Assembly (NCBI GenBank): GCA_965247735.1
Contig: CBDFHN010000001.1
Span: 744,001-808,000, forward strand
Direction: 5' to 3'
Length of the DNA: 64,000 nt
Origin: JAOXRU01 sp965247735
GTDB lineage: Bacteria > Bacteroidota > Bacteroidia > Flavobacteriales > Flavobacteriaceae
A model generated the notes under the pieces. That model was not told the origin of the DNA. It did not search any database and worked only from the letters and a program-made list of their open reading frames with translations. Every line of letters starts with the position of its first letter. The stretch's first letter is position 1. A program made the translations under genes and the position numbers. Positions 1 to 9,001 of this stretch are shown here, piece after piece.

Positions 1-981
1 GTCAGGATCGCCAAGAAAATAGTTTCTGTCTGCATAAGCTCTACGTTCTGCTTCTGTAATAACTTGTATTGCTTCAATACTGTTGTGTTTGTATTTTCCA
101 ACATTTAGAGGCGCTATCATTTTAAAAATCTGATGAAGGGTAATACCGCCACTACTTGGAGGACTCATCGATATAATATTTAGATTTTTGTAGTTAAAAG
201 TTACTGGAGTTCTCCATTTTGCTTTATAATTAGCCAAATCTTCTTCGGTAATATATCCGCCACCTTTTTGAATAAAAGCCGCTATTTTCTTTGCAGTTTC
301 ACCCTTGTAGAATTCGTCTCTACCATTTTTAGCAATTTTACTTAGTGTATTAGCAATTGCATTATATTTAATAGTATCGCCAGCCTTATATGTTTTTACA
401 TACATTATACTATCTCCATTAACATTTATAATTGCTGGACTATGTTTTTTGAGGCGTATTTCTTGATTTTTGGTAACTACTATTCCTTTTTTTGCTAGCG
501 CTATTGCTGGTGCTATTAATTCAGCTATTGGCATAGTTCCAAACTTTTTATGTACAGCAAAAACTCCTGCTATGGTTCCTGGAACACCAACGGCAGTTGC
601 GCCAACTGTGCTCTTTTTTGGAATTACATTGCCTAAGGAATCTAAATAAATATCTTTATGTGTGGCTAAAGGTGCTTTTTCTCTATAATCGATAGCGCCT
701 ATATCACCGCTTGCTTTTCTGTATACCATAAAACCACCACCACCAATATTACCAGCATAGGGGTATGCAACTGCCAAAGCAAGTTCGGTAGCTACCATTG
801 CGTCAAAGGCATTACCGCCCTTTTCCATAATTGCTAAACCTATTTTTGAAGCTTCTATTCTTGCAGAAACAACCATAGCTTTATCAGCAACAACACCTGT
901 TGGTTTTACTACCTTTTTTTGTTTACATGAGTAGGTAACAATAAAAAGTGTGGTTAGCAATAAGAGTTTTAATCTGTTCAT
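1..981 (-). CDS. ggt: Gamma-glutamyltransferase, 3' end outside window
   Basis: Gamma-glutamyltranspeptidase cleaves gamma-glutamyl bonds (glutathione and related peptides) outside the cytoplasm. Reading the minus strand from the ATG at 981 gives a lipoprotein-like leader ending in TYSCKQ, then family-typical stretches: MVVSARIEASKIG, GGNAFDAMVATELALAV, YAGNIGGGGFMVY, DYREKAP and MSPPSSGGITLHQ, ending in DRNYFLGDPD at the window edge. These belong to the large subunit. The catalytic threonine of the small subunit would lie to the left of base 1 and cannot be checked. The start codon overlaps the stop of the AcpH-like gene upstream (TCAT on the plus strand, ATGA on the coding strand), so the two are probably co-transcribed and translationally coupled. 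Confidence 0.88.
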   Translation of the reverse strand, partial: MNRLKLLLLTTLFIVTYSCKQKKVVKPTGVVADKAMVVSARIEASKIGLAIMEKGGNAFDAMVATELALAVAYPYAGNIGGGGFMVYRKASGDIGAIDYREKAPLATHKDIYLDSLGNVIPKKSTVGATAVGVPGTIAGVFAVHKKFGTMPIAELIAPAIALAKKGIVVTKNQEIRLKKHSPAIINVNGDSIMYVKTYKAGDTIKYNAIANTLSKIAKNGRDEFYKGETAKKIAAFIQKGGGYITEEDLANYKAKWRTPVTFNYKNLNIISMSPPSSGGITLHQIFKMIAPLNVGKYKHNSIEAIQVITEAERRAYADRNYFLGDPD

Positions 982-1568
982 TTGTTTAGCGCTTTTAGTT
1001 TTTCTTTGGAAAAGATAATTAATTCTTCGAAAAAAGAGGTGAAATCAGCCTCAAATTCCGCGTAGTGTTTTTCTAAGTCTAAGATTGCAAAGTTCATATT
1101 AGACTTATTTTTGGTACGTCTGTACATGCCATCCATTACTCTAGAAATTCCAGAAAGGTCTTTGTAACAGAGCAACCAATTGTCAGACATCATATAGGGC
1201 ATCATGCGTTTTACATTGTCTGGAAGTATAGTATAGTGGTCTTCTAAGAGATCATAAAAATTCTCTATATACTCGGCTAAAGGAACATCGGAATAGCTGC
1301 TCCAGTTTTTTGCTAAATAATGATCGTAAAATATATCGACAATAACACCACTATAATGTCCATGATTTTTATGTAGCCTTTTGGTACTTTGCCTAACTGT
1401 AGGGTGGGCATCAGTAAACGTGTCTATTTCTCTATGTAGTAATATTCCTTTTTGAATATTTTCGGGATACTTGAGGTATTTTTTTCCTCGGATGCTATCT
1501 GCAATAAAATTACCAATTGTAATATCATTATCATTAAATGATAAGTAGATGTGAGCTAAAAAATTCAT
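978..1568 (-). CDS. acpH: Acyl carrier protein phosphodiesterase family protein (AcpH-like)
   Basis: 196 residues, the usual length for the AcpH (DUF479) family, which removes the phosphopantetheine arm from acyl carrier protein. The opening MNFLAHIYLSFNDNDITIGN, the segment LLHREIDTFTDAHP, and SGVIVDIFYDHYLA are the HD-like metal-binding signatures of this family. The protein has no signal peptide and should be cytoplasmic. It is upstream of and overlaps the gamma-glutamyltransferase gene by four bases. The functional link between the two is not clear; Bacteroidetes often have this small gene next to unrelated housekeeping genes. Family assignment is firm, the exact enzymatic role in this organism is inferred. 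Confidence 0.82.
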   Translation of the reverse strand: MNFLAHIYLSFNDNDITIGNFIADSIRGKKYLKYPENIQKGILLHREIDTFTDAHPTVRQSTKRLHKNHGHYSGVIVDIFYDHYLAKNWSSYSDVPLAEYIENFYDLLEDHYTILPDNVKRMMPYMMSDNWLLCYKDLSGISRVMDGMYRRTKNKSNMNFAILDLEKHYAEFEADFTSFFEELIIFSKEKLKALNK

Positions 1569-1634
1569 TAAACGTATTTACGATTCTTCCGTCGAATTTA
1601 CAAAATCATTATATATAAATTTAATAGAAGCTAT

Positions 1635-1642
1635 TATATTTG
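1635..1642 (+). promoter_or_regulatory. Bacteroidetes-type -7 box for glmM
   Basis: TATATTTG fits the Bacteroidetes sigma-A -7 consensus TAnnTTTG and lies 20 bases before the ATG at 1663. No convincing TTTG -33 box was seen at the usual spacing, so the call rests on one box. Confidence 0.45.
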
Positions 1643-1662
1643 CTTTTAAATTAATAAAAAGA

Positions 1663-3051
1663 ATGACGTTAATAAAATCAATATCTGGTATAAGAGGAAC
1701 TATAGGTGGTGTTCCCAACGAAAATTTAACACCTTTAGATGCTGTAAAATTTGCTGCTGCTTATGGTACTTGGCTAAAAACACAGGCAGATAAAGAAAAA
1801 TTAACAGTTGTTATTGGTAGAGATGCACGTATTTCTGGCGAAATGATTCAGAATTTAGTTGCTTCTACATTAGTAGGATTAGGAATTGATATTATAGATT
1901 TGGGCTTGTCTACAACCCCTACTGTTGAAATTGCTGTGCCTATTGAAAAGGCAGATGGTGGTATAATTTTAACAGCAAGTCATAATCCAAAACAATGGAA
2001 TGCTTTAAAATTATTAAATGCTAAAGGAGAGTTTATTAATGCTGCAGAAGGAGCTAAGATATTAGAATTAGCAGATAAGGAAGCGTTTGACTTTGCTGAC
2101 GTTGATGATTTAGGAGCTATTGTCGTAAATGATTCTTATGCAGATATACATATTGATGAAATTTTAGGACTTTCTTTAGTTGATGCAGAAAAAATTAGAG
2201 CTGGGAAGTTTAAAGTGGTGGTAGATGGTGTTAACTCTACAGGAGGGATTTTTATTCCTAAATTGTTAAGAACACTTGGAGTAGAAGTGGTAGAGTTGTA
2301 TTGTGAGCCTACAGGTGAATTTCCTCATAATCCAGAACCTTTAAAAGAGCATTTAAAAGATATTTGTGAGTTAGTAGTGAAGGAAAAAGCAGACTTTGGT
2401 ATTGTAGTAGATCCTGATGTAGATAGATTGGCTTTTATTAGTAATGATGGGGAGATGTTTGGTGAAGAGTACACTTTGGTTGCTTGTGCAGATTTTGTAT
2501 TGAGTAAAACTCCTGGTAATACTGTTTCTAATATGTCTTCTACAAGAGCATTACGTGATGTTACAGAAAAGTATGGTGGTACTTATGAAGCCTCAGCCGT
2601 TGGTGAAGTAAATGTAGTAAACCTTATGAAGGCTAATAAAGTAGTTATTGGTGGTGAAGGAAATGGTGGCATTATTTATCCAGAAAGTCATTATGGAAGA
2701 GATGCTTTAGTTGGTGTTGCTTTGTTTTTAACGCATTTGTCAGAAATAGATATGACGGTTGCAGAATTGCGTGCAAGCTATCCTTCTTATTTTATGAGTA
2801 AGAAAAAAATACAATTGACTCCTGAATTAGATGTTGATGCCATATTAAAAGCTATGGAAGCCAAGTATGCCAATGAAAACATTACTACGGTTGATGGTGT
2901 AAAAATTGATTTTGCAGAAAACTGGGTTCACCTTAGAAAATCTAATACAGAACCAATTATTAGAGTATATACAGAAGCAAAAAGCCAAGATGAAGCAGAC
3001 ACACTTGCAGATAGGTTTATTGCCGAGATTGATGCAGTAGCAGCTAACTAG
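1663..3051 (+). CDS. glmM: Phosphoglucosamine mutase / phosphohexomutase
   Basis: 462 residues of the alpha-D-phosphohexomutase family. It converts glucosamine-6-phosphate to glucosamine-1-phosphate (or a related hexose phosphate) for cell wall and lipopolysaccharide precursors. Visible motifs are ISGIRGT near the N-terminus, the phosphoserine loop TASHNPKQWN at about residue 103, the metal-binding DPDVDRL at about residue 250, the sugar-binding GEGNGG at about 334, and the phosphate-binding RKSNTEPIIRVY near the C-terminus. Bacteroidetes enzymes of this type are usually annotated GlmM; a phosphomannomutase activity cannot be excluded from sequence. It has its own -7 box upstream and a strong terminator hairpin downstream, so it is likely monocistronic. 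Confidence 0.88.
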   Translation: MTLIKSISGIRGTIGGVPNENLTPLDAVKFAAAYGTWLKTQADKEKLTVVIGRDARISGEMIQNLVASTLVGLGIDIIDLGLSTTPTVEIAVPIEKADGGIILTASHNPKQWNALKLLNAKGEFINAAEGAKILELADKEAFDFADVDDLGAIVVNDSYADIHIDEILGLSLVDAEKIRAGKFKVVVDGVNSTGGIFIPKLLRTLGVEVVELYCEPTGEFPHNPEPLKEHLKDICELVVKEKADFGIVVDPDVDRLAFISNDGEMFGEEYTLVACADFVLSKTPGNTVSNMSSTRALRDVTEKYGGTYEASAVGEVNVVNLMKANKVVIGGEGNGGIIYPESHYGRDALVGVALFLTHLSEIDMTVAELRASYPSYFMSKKKIQLTPELDVDAILKAMEAKYANENITTVDGVKIDFAENWVHLRKSNTEPIIRVYTEAKSQDEADTLADRFIAEIDAVAAN

Positions 3052-3078
3052 TTATTAGTTTTACTAGTATAAATACAA

Positions 3079-3107
3079 AGTGCCATGAGTTATCATGGTG
3101 CTTTTTT
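3079..3107 (+). terminator. Intrinsic terminator after glmM
   Basis: A 10-bp stem (AGTGCCATGA / TCATGGTGCT) with a four-base loop is followed by six T residues, 28 bases after the glmM stop. It could also act on transcripts of the convergent cupin gene. Confidence 0.82.
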
Positions 3108-3121
3108 GTTTATATAATTAA

Positions 3122-3649
3122 TTACTCTTTAATGAATTTGATACCGTATTTATCCGCAATTGTATTCACTTTTGACCTGAATAATGTGTCATTTTTTGGA
3201 ATGTTTGCTACTTCATTAAAGAAGTTTTCAAAACCACCAGGAGTAATCGTATTCATTGTTATTCCTGTAATCGTATCTTTATTGGTGAATTTATGGGGTA
3301 TTCCTCTAGGCAAACGAATATAATCCCCTTGTTTGGCATCTATTGTTTTGTCTCCATAGTTAAAAAGGTATTTTCCTTTTAAAATATAGAACAACTCGTC
3401 TTCTTTGGTGTGGACATGTAATGGTGGTCCTCCTCCTGGAGGTGTCTCGGTAATAATAACGGAATATACTCCATTGGTATCATCACTTAGCATTTTTCCA
3501 ATAATTTTTACGCCAAAAACATTCCATTTTTCACCTTGATTAGAAGAGATGTGGATCACTTTTTTGTTTGTCTTATGCGAATGCTCTTTTTTCTTGCAAC
3601 TATATGTTAGGAATATTAAAAAAGAGAATAATAGTGTACGTTTTATCAT
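3122..3649 (-). CDS. Cupin-domain lipoprotein
   Basis: 175 residues. The N-terminus has a hydrophobic stretch ending in LTYSCKKK, a lipobox-type signal, so the protein is probably anchored to a membrane in the periplasm. The body is a single cupin barrel: motif 1 PPGGGPPLHVHTKEDELFY with two histidines and a glutamate, and motif 2 GDYIRLPRGIPHKF. Proteins of this type bind a metal and often have no proven reaction; some are quercetin dioxygenase-like. It is convergent with glmM and followed at its start by a non-coding spacer. Function beyond cupin fold is unknown. Confidence 0.75.
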   Translation of the reverse strand: MIKRTLLFSFLIFLTYSCKKKEHSHKTNKKVIHISSNQGEKWNVFGVKIIGKMLSDDTNGVYSVIITETPPGGGPPLHVHTKEDELFYILKGKYLFNYGDKTIDAKQGDYIRLPRGIPHKFTNKDTITGITMNTITPGGFENFFNEVANIPKNDTLFRSKVNTIADKYGIKFIKE

Positions 3650-3786
3650 AACAAATTAAAGTTGCTTAGCTACATTATAATTATATGAACTGTAAATATA
3701 GAGAATATAACTATAATTAATAGCTAATACTTGTTTGTTATTCCTTTAAAAAACTACTTTAAAATTTGTTGTTTTGACATTGAAAT

Positions 3787-4668
3787 CTATTTAGGAGCTT
3801 TGTCTCTATGTTTCCAGCGTCTATGAGTCCAGAAGTAATATGCAGGTTCTTCATGAAGTTGTTCTTCTATTTTTTTCATATAGAGATCAGAAATCTCATA
3901 GTTTTCAAAATCATTAGGTTTTTTGGCAAGCATTTCAAATGTAGCTTCGTAATAACCTCTGCCTACTTTTTTTACTCGCATATAGACCATAGCAATATCT
4001 GCTTTTTTTGCTAATGATTCGGCACCTACATGTATGGGAACTTTAATGCCCATAAATTCATTCCAATGCAATGTTTTTTGTACCATAGGAGATTGGTCAC
4101 TCACAAAACCATAACAAGCTTTTATGTTTTCGCTTTTATTTTTAAAAATAGTTTTTGCTGTATCAGAAGTAGTAATTAGGGTAGTGCCATATTTTTGTCT
4201 AATGTCTCTTACAAGCTTGTCAAAATATTTATTTTCAATTACCGCATAGACACCATAACCTTTAGTATCTGTAACAAAATTGTTAAGTACAAAAACCCAT
4301 TCCCAGCTAGCATAATGAGACGTGTTGATAATTACACTTTTTTCTTTTGTTAGTTGTTGAAGAAGCTCAACATTGGTAAATTTATATCTTTTTTCTGCTG
4401 CGGCATTAGAAATGGAAAGTGTTTTTATCATTTCTAAAAACATATCTGCAAGGTGTTTGTAAAACTTCTTTTCAATCTGTTTTAACTCTTTATCTGTTTT
4501 TTTTGGGAAAGCAAGTTTCAAATTATTCCGAACAACCTTTTTTCTATATCCAACAATATGATAGATAAGTACATATATTAGATCAGAAAACAAATATAAA
4601 ATAGGAAATGGAAGTATAGATATTATCCATAAAATTGGATAAACAATAAGGAATACGATAAGTTGCAT
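3787..4668 (-). CDS. LpxL/HtrB-like lysophospholipid acyltransferase
   Basis: 293 residues, the length of lipid A late acyltransferases. An N-terminal membrane segment (LIVFLIVYPILWIISILPFP) is followed by the acyltransferase core: HYASWEW supplies the HX4(D/E) catalytic motif, and later blocks include DQSP and a C-terminal YFWTHRRWKHR. It should transfer an acyl chain to lipid A or an ornithine/amino-lipid precursor at the inner membrane. It stands alone between the cupin gene and the LytTR regulator. Substrate is not decided by sequence. Confidence 0.82.
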   Translation of the reverse strand: MQLIVFLIVYPILWIISILPFPILYLFSDLIYVLIYHIVGYRKKVVRNNLKLAFPKKTDKELKQIEKKFYKHLADMFLEMIKTLSISNAAAEKRYKFTNVELLQQLTKEKSVIINTSHYASWEWVFVLNNFVTDTKGYGVYAVIENKYFDKLVRDIRQKYGTTLITTSDTAKTIFKNKSENIKACYGFVSDQSPMVQKTLHWNEFMGIKVPIHVGAESLAKKADIAMVYMRVKKVGRGYYEATFEMLAKKPNDFENYEISDLYMKKIEEQLHEEPAYYFWTHRRWKHRDKAPK

Positions 4669-4785
4669 TAAGTATCAAATTTATGTAAAGATAGTATTAT
4701 TTGTGTATTATAAAAGTGGATTTTTATTATTGGAATGCTCATTTTTGGATTGATAAAAATAACTACTTTACACTCTGTTTTTGCG

Positions 4786-5475
4786 CTATTTTAATCTATC
4801 AAGAAATGTTGTCTTGTATTGTGTACCTATTGGGATTCTTTGACTGCCAATAACTACTGTATCTGTAGTTACAGAATCAATCTTTGAAAAATTAATAATA
4901 TATGACTTTTGAATTTGTATAAAATTGTTAGGTAAATTCGATAATGCTTCTCCAATACTTTGTCTTGTCATTATTTTTTTTCCTAAAATATGATAATTCA
5001 TATAATTTCCATCTTTTTGTAAATACTCTATATCTTTTATATGTAATTGATGTGTATTTAATCCACTTTTCACAAAAATTGTAGTTTCTTCTGTTCTTTT
5101 TATGTTTCCTTGACCAGTATGAACGGTATGTTTTTCCAGTAGTTTATTAATACATATAGAAAAACGTTCCAGACTAATTGGTTTTAATAAATAATCGACC
5201 GTATTTACATCATAACTTGCCACAGCATGCTCTGAATATGCTGTTGTAAAAATTATAGCAGTAGTAGGATCTATTATTCTTGCAAGTGATAGGCCATTTA
5301 AGTGCGGCATATTTATATCTAAAAACACGGCGTCTACCTTATTAGAATTTAAAAATTCTAATGCTTTTATTCCATTCCTAAAACTACCTATTAACTCTAA
5401 ATCAGAAAAGTGTTCCAAATAGCTTTTTAATAAAGTAATAGCTTTTGGTTCGTCATCTACCAGTATTATTTTCAT
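4786..5475 (-). CDS. LytTR-type response regulator
   Basis: 229 residues. Residues 1-120 form a receiver domain: acidic pair DDE near the start, phospho-acceptor in VFLDINMPHLNG, then TTAYSEHA and LLKPI. Residues about 130-229 form a LytTR DNA-binding domain (IFVKSG, IEYLQKDGNYMNYH, FIQIQKSYIINFSKI). It is 48 bases downstream of the histidine kinase gene on the same strand, so the two form a LytS/LytR-type two-component system. Targets cannot be seen. Confidence 0.9.
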   Translation of the reverse strand: MKIILVDDEPKAITLLKSYLEHFSDLELIGSFRNGIKALEFLNSNKVDAVFLDINMPHLNGLSLARIIDPTTAIIFTTAYSEHAVASYDVNTVDYLLKPISLERFSICINKLLEKHTVHTGQGNIKRTEETTIFVKSGLNTHQLHIKDIEYLQKDGNYMNYHILGKKIMTRQSIGEALSNLPNNFIQIQKSYIINFSKIDSVTTDTVVIGSQRIPIGTQYKTTFLDRLK

Positions 5476-5523
5476 AGTTTTAAATTTTTAATAATTACTT
5501 AATTAATATCAGTTTACCAATTT

Positions 5524-6564
5524 TTAGGTTTTAATACTTAGGCTAACAGTATAGGTTTGTGCTTCGGTAATTATTAATGAATGTTTATTGTTTGGGTAAG
5601 CAAGTGCTAACCTATCTTTGGTTGATTTTAATCCAAAACCTCCAATAGGATGGTCTTCAATTTTTGGAGGAATAGAATTTTCAATAGTAAAATCAATAGT
5701 TGTAGGATTTGTAATGGCTATAGTTATATGGATAAAAGAATTGTATTCTGGTTGTACTCCATGTTTAAAGGCATTTTCAACAAAACACAATAAGATTCCT
5801 TTTTCTATTTGCTGTTGGTCATACTTACCAATAACTTCTAAATTAAAATCGATTTCATCATCTTCAAATCGTAGTAAATGAAGCTTCGAAAAATTATGAA
5901 TAAAGTTAATCTCATCAATTAAAGTTACGGTATTTCCCTGATTCTCATACACTACATAACGTAATAGATTAGATAGTTTATCAATACTCATAGCCAATTT
6001 AGGATGCTGTTTCTGGTCTACCATTGCCAATAAGTTATTCATGGTATTAAACAAAAAATGGGGGTGTAGTTGAGCTCGAAGTCTATTTAATTCTGCCTCT
6101 TTATTTAAAACCTCCAATTTTCTTTTGTCTTGCTCATTCGAAAACCAAACTTTTACCAATCCATAGCTTATTGCAATAGTGGTGTAAAAAATAAAAACAC
6201 CATACCATAGCGATGGAAACCATATAAAATGAATATAGTCATTAAAAAACAATACAACCACACTATTAAAAACTATTAAAAAAAGGATAGCTAAAACAGT
6301 TGATTGCAGCAGAATTATTGAATTTTTAGATGAAGTGTTAAGTTTTAAAATAAGAAAAAATTGCAGGTAGAAGTAAATTGCAAAAAATGGTTGTCCAGTA
6401 AGAAAAAAATGAACTAATTGCTTACTATGCCCAATTTCGACAACAATGTCATCATCAATTAGATCTACGTTATGTGTAATAATAGAGTATGAATAAACAA
6501 TTAGCCAAGAGGTTATTAACCAAAAGACAATATTGATACTAAATTCTACCCATTTTTTATTCAT
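5524..6564 (-). CDS. LytS-type sensor histidine kinase
   Basis: 346 residues. The N-terminal half has four or so hydrophobic membrane segments (for example IVFWLITSWLIVYSYSI and FFAIYFYLQFFLILKL). A short coiled stretch leads to the His_kinase signature LRAQLHPHFLFNTMNNL, with the phospho-accepting histidine, and a HATPase region with LLCFVENAFKHG (N box) and GGFGLKSTKDRL (G box). It pairs with the LytTR regulator immediately downstream. No extracellular sensor domain is present, so the signal is probably sensed within the membrane. Confidence 0.9.
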   Translation of the reverse strand: MNKKWVEFSINIVFWLITSWLIVYSYSIITHNVDLIDDDIVVEIGHSKQLVHFFLTGQPFFAIYFYLQFFLILKLNTSSKNSIILLQSTVLAILFLIVFNSVVVLFFNDYIHFIWFPSLWYGVFIFYTTIAISYGLVKVWFSNEQDKRKLEVLNKEAELNRLRAQLHPHFLFNTMNNLLAMVDQKQHPKLAMSIDKLSNLLRYVVYENQGNTVTLIDEINFIHNFSKLHLLRFEDDEIDFNLEVIGKYDQQQIEKGILLCFVENAFKHGVQPEYNSFIHITIAITNPTTIDFTIENSIPPKIEDHPIGGFGLKSTKDRLALAYPNNKHSLIITEAQTYTVSLSIKT

Positions 6565-8032
6565 TTTACAAAGGTAAATTTTTCATCTAAGATAAATAAC
6601 GACTTGAGATAAACGCATCAATTTATGGTATGAAATGGCTATAATAAATTAAATAACATATTTTTATTGATTGCTACCAGTTATAGTTTAGTATATACCA
6701 TTGTCTATTATCTTCTTTGTTTAACTCTTTTATTTGTGCTTAACTAAAAAACACGTAGTTATGAAAATGATAGTATTTAAAATCTCAGTTCTTATAATTT
6801 GTATAGGAACAACGATTTCATGTATTCAAGTACATGAAAAAAAAGAAAATAAAAAGGATTTAAAACATAGGATTGATTCTTATTTGTCTGCCGGAATTAG
6901 CAAGGGCTTTACAGGAAGTGTTTTAGTAGCTAAAGATGGAGAGATTGTTTTAAATAAAGGTTACGGTCTAGCTAATAGAGAAAAAAATATAGTTGTTACT
7001 CCAAATACGGTATTCGATATTGGATCAGTAACCAAACAATTTACAGCTACTGCTATTTTGAAATTAGTAGCACAAAACAAAATAAAGCTTACAGATAATA
7101 TAACTGCTTTTTTTAACGAAGTACCTGAAGATAAAAAGACAATTACTATCCATCAACTACTCACGCATACGGCTGGTTTAATTGATGTAATTGGAGAGGG
7201 CGATTTTGATCATATTCCAACCAATGATTTCTTTAAAGAATTATTGGCTACAGAGTTGTTACATAAACCAGGGACAAAACATGAGTATTCTAATTCTGGT
7301 TATAGTATTTTGGCACGAATTATTGAAATTGTTTCAGAAATGGAATATGAAGATTTTTTGGATATGCATTTATTTGAGCCATCTGGAATGACACAAACAG
7401 GATATTTAAAACCAAATTGGGATAAAAATAAATATGCCATTGGTTATCAATTCAATTTATCTCCAATAGGGGCTATGGCCGCCCGTTATAAAAAAGAAGG
7501 TAAAATTTCATGGGTGCTAAAAGGTAATGGAGGGGTAAATTCTACTCAACAAGATATGTATAAATGGTATTTGGCATTAACTACTCATAAAATACTATCT
7601 AAAGAGCAAACAGAGATATTGACTACTCCGTATGTATTAGAATACGAAAATGGTACAAGTTATTATGCCTATGGGTGGGCAATTTTTAATTCTGAAAGGA
7701 ATACAAAAAAAATAAGTCATAATGGATCCAACGGAGTTTTTTTTCATGATTTTATTTGGTTGCCAGAAGAGGATGCTGTAGTTATTTTTTTTACTAATGG
7801 ATATACAGATAACTTAATAGATACTGCATGGGAAATAGATAAAATGTTATTCAAAAACACTTATACACCAAAAGCTATAGAAAAAGATTTGAGCACGTCT
7901 ATACTAAAATACACCTTAAATTATACTGGTTCATTGGAAAAGTTATCTTTTGCATTGGAAGAAGAGTTTAAAGGGAGAATTAATAGGTCTTATTTGTTGA
8001 ATGATTTGGGTTATTATCTATTATCAAAAGAG

Positions 8033-8615
8033 AAAACTGAACCACTATGGACTTAAAGTCCATAGGTTCGGGCTGGTGACTCAAAGTCACCCAGTGGTCA
8101 TTGCTCAATTATAAAGTTCGTTGCATTACCTTGATCTGGTCTTCGATGATGCTCCAAGTATTCATTGACCATCTCATCAGTAATATTTCCTGTACTCCAA
8201 CATCCATAACCAATACCCCAAAAATGCCTACCCCAATATTTATGCTTTAATTCTGGAAACTCTTGCTGAAGCTTTCTTGAACTACGCCCTTTTAACTTCT
8301 TAACCAAATAGCTCACATTTTGAGAAGGACCATATTCCAAATGCATATGAACATGATCTTTAGATATCACCCCTTTTAATATTTTAACATCTTCTGCATC
8401 GCATATTTGTACCAAAATAGTGCGACAACGGACTTGTAGATCTCCTTTCAAAACATGATAACGATATTTTGTACTCCAAACTATATGTACTGTTAAACGG
8501 GATACACTATGTCCATTTGATCTTTGTTCTGACATAAAACAAATGTAAAGGTTTTTAGAAGCTAAAGCAACATGCACTAAAGTACATAGTTTTAACTATT
8601 TTTGAGACCAATAAA
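8033..8615 (-). mobile_element. IS200/IS605-family insertion sequence, copy 1
   Basis: 583 bp shared with the copy at 61248-61830; the boundaries given are those of the shared segment, so a few bases at each end could be target. The end downstream of tnpA carries two hairpins with short loops (CTATGGACTT/AGTCCATAG and GGTGACT/AGTCACC), the imperfect palindromes expected for single-strand transposition. There is no target duplication, as expected for this family. The element interrupts the serine hydrolase gene. Confidence 0.88.
8098..8535 (-). CDS. tnpA: IS200/IS605-family transposase TnpA (copy 1)
   Basis: 145 residues from the ATG at 8535 (MSEQRSNGHS), a better start than the upstream in-frame ATG at 8577 because family members begin near here. 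It is a HUH-class Y1 transposase: the HUH motif is in KDHVHMHLEY, and the C-terminal helix NEYLEHHR supplies the candidate catalytic tyrosine. The stretch VHIVWSTKYRYHVL is the usual N-terminal signature. It cuts and joins single-stranded DNA at the element ends. The encoded protein is identical to copy 2, so transposition was recent. Confidence 0.92.
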   Translation of the reverse strand: MSEQRSNGHSVSRLTVHIVWSTKYRYHVLKGDLQVRCRTILVQICDAEDVKILKGVISKDHVHMHLEYGPSQNVSYLVKKLKGRSSRKLQQEFPELKHKYWGRHFWGIGYGCWSTGNITDEMVNEYLEHHRRPDQGNATNFIIEQ

Positions 8616-8847
8616 AAGGCGCTAACCATATTTAGGTTAAATACATCTTTATTTCCAAAAGAGAGTAATATTTGGGATAGTCTTGGAGAATGTTATTTAA
8701 AAATGGGGAATACAAAGAAGGGGATTAATGCATATAAAAAAGCACTTTTATTGGATTCAACCTACGCTAATGCTTCAATGGCTAAAAAAATATTAAAAAG
8801 CAATAGTTCTCTTTAGCTTATAGTCCACATAGGCTTAGAAAAAACAG

Positions 8848-8892
8848 AGATAACAGGTATCCATTTATAAATATGGTGTATCTGTTATTTTT
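8848..8892 (+). terminator. Terminator-like hairpin after the split hydrolase gene
   Basis: Long imperfect stem (ATAACAGGTATCCAT against ATGGTGTATCTGTTAT) followed by five T residues, about 30 bases after the stop codon at 8816. This fits the original 3' end of the hydrolase transcript. Bases 8893-9001 up to the rsgA stop hold no gene. Confidence 0.7.
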
Positions 8893-9001
8893 GCTTCAAG
8901 TTTTACATAAGAGTGTTTATTTATTGTTTTATGCGGATTACAAACGCTTTATGGTAGACTGATACTCGTTAGCGCTTTGCTTAAACGAGCGCCAGAGGGG
9001 G

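Larger units (their letters stand above)
6761..8816 (+). pseudogene. Serine hydrolase (beta-lactamase family) with C-terminal TPR, split by IS200-type element
   Basis: The ATG at 6761 begins a lipoprotein leader (GTTISCIQV) followed by a class C beta-lactamase/penicillin-binding fold: SVTK (SxxK nucleophile) in the sentence FDIGSVTKQFTA, the YSN motif in HEYSNSGYSI, and the late HNGSNG. The reading frame continues to KEKT and then enters the insertion element at about 8033. After the element, bases 8616-8816 resume in a matching frame with KALTIFRLN, then IWDSLGECYLKMGNT and INAYKKALLLDSTYA, a TPR-like tail ending at the TAG at 8814. The intact gene would have been a serine hydrolase with a TPR tail. 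The truncated product keeps the catalytic domain and may still fold. Confidence 0.85.

Noticed and set aside
8940..9001. GC-richer hairpin before the rsgA stop (CTCGTT / AACGAG)
   Set aside because: It is short, has no T-run on either strand and no relation to the cassette sites.
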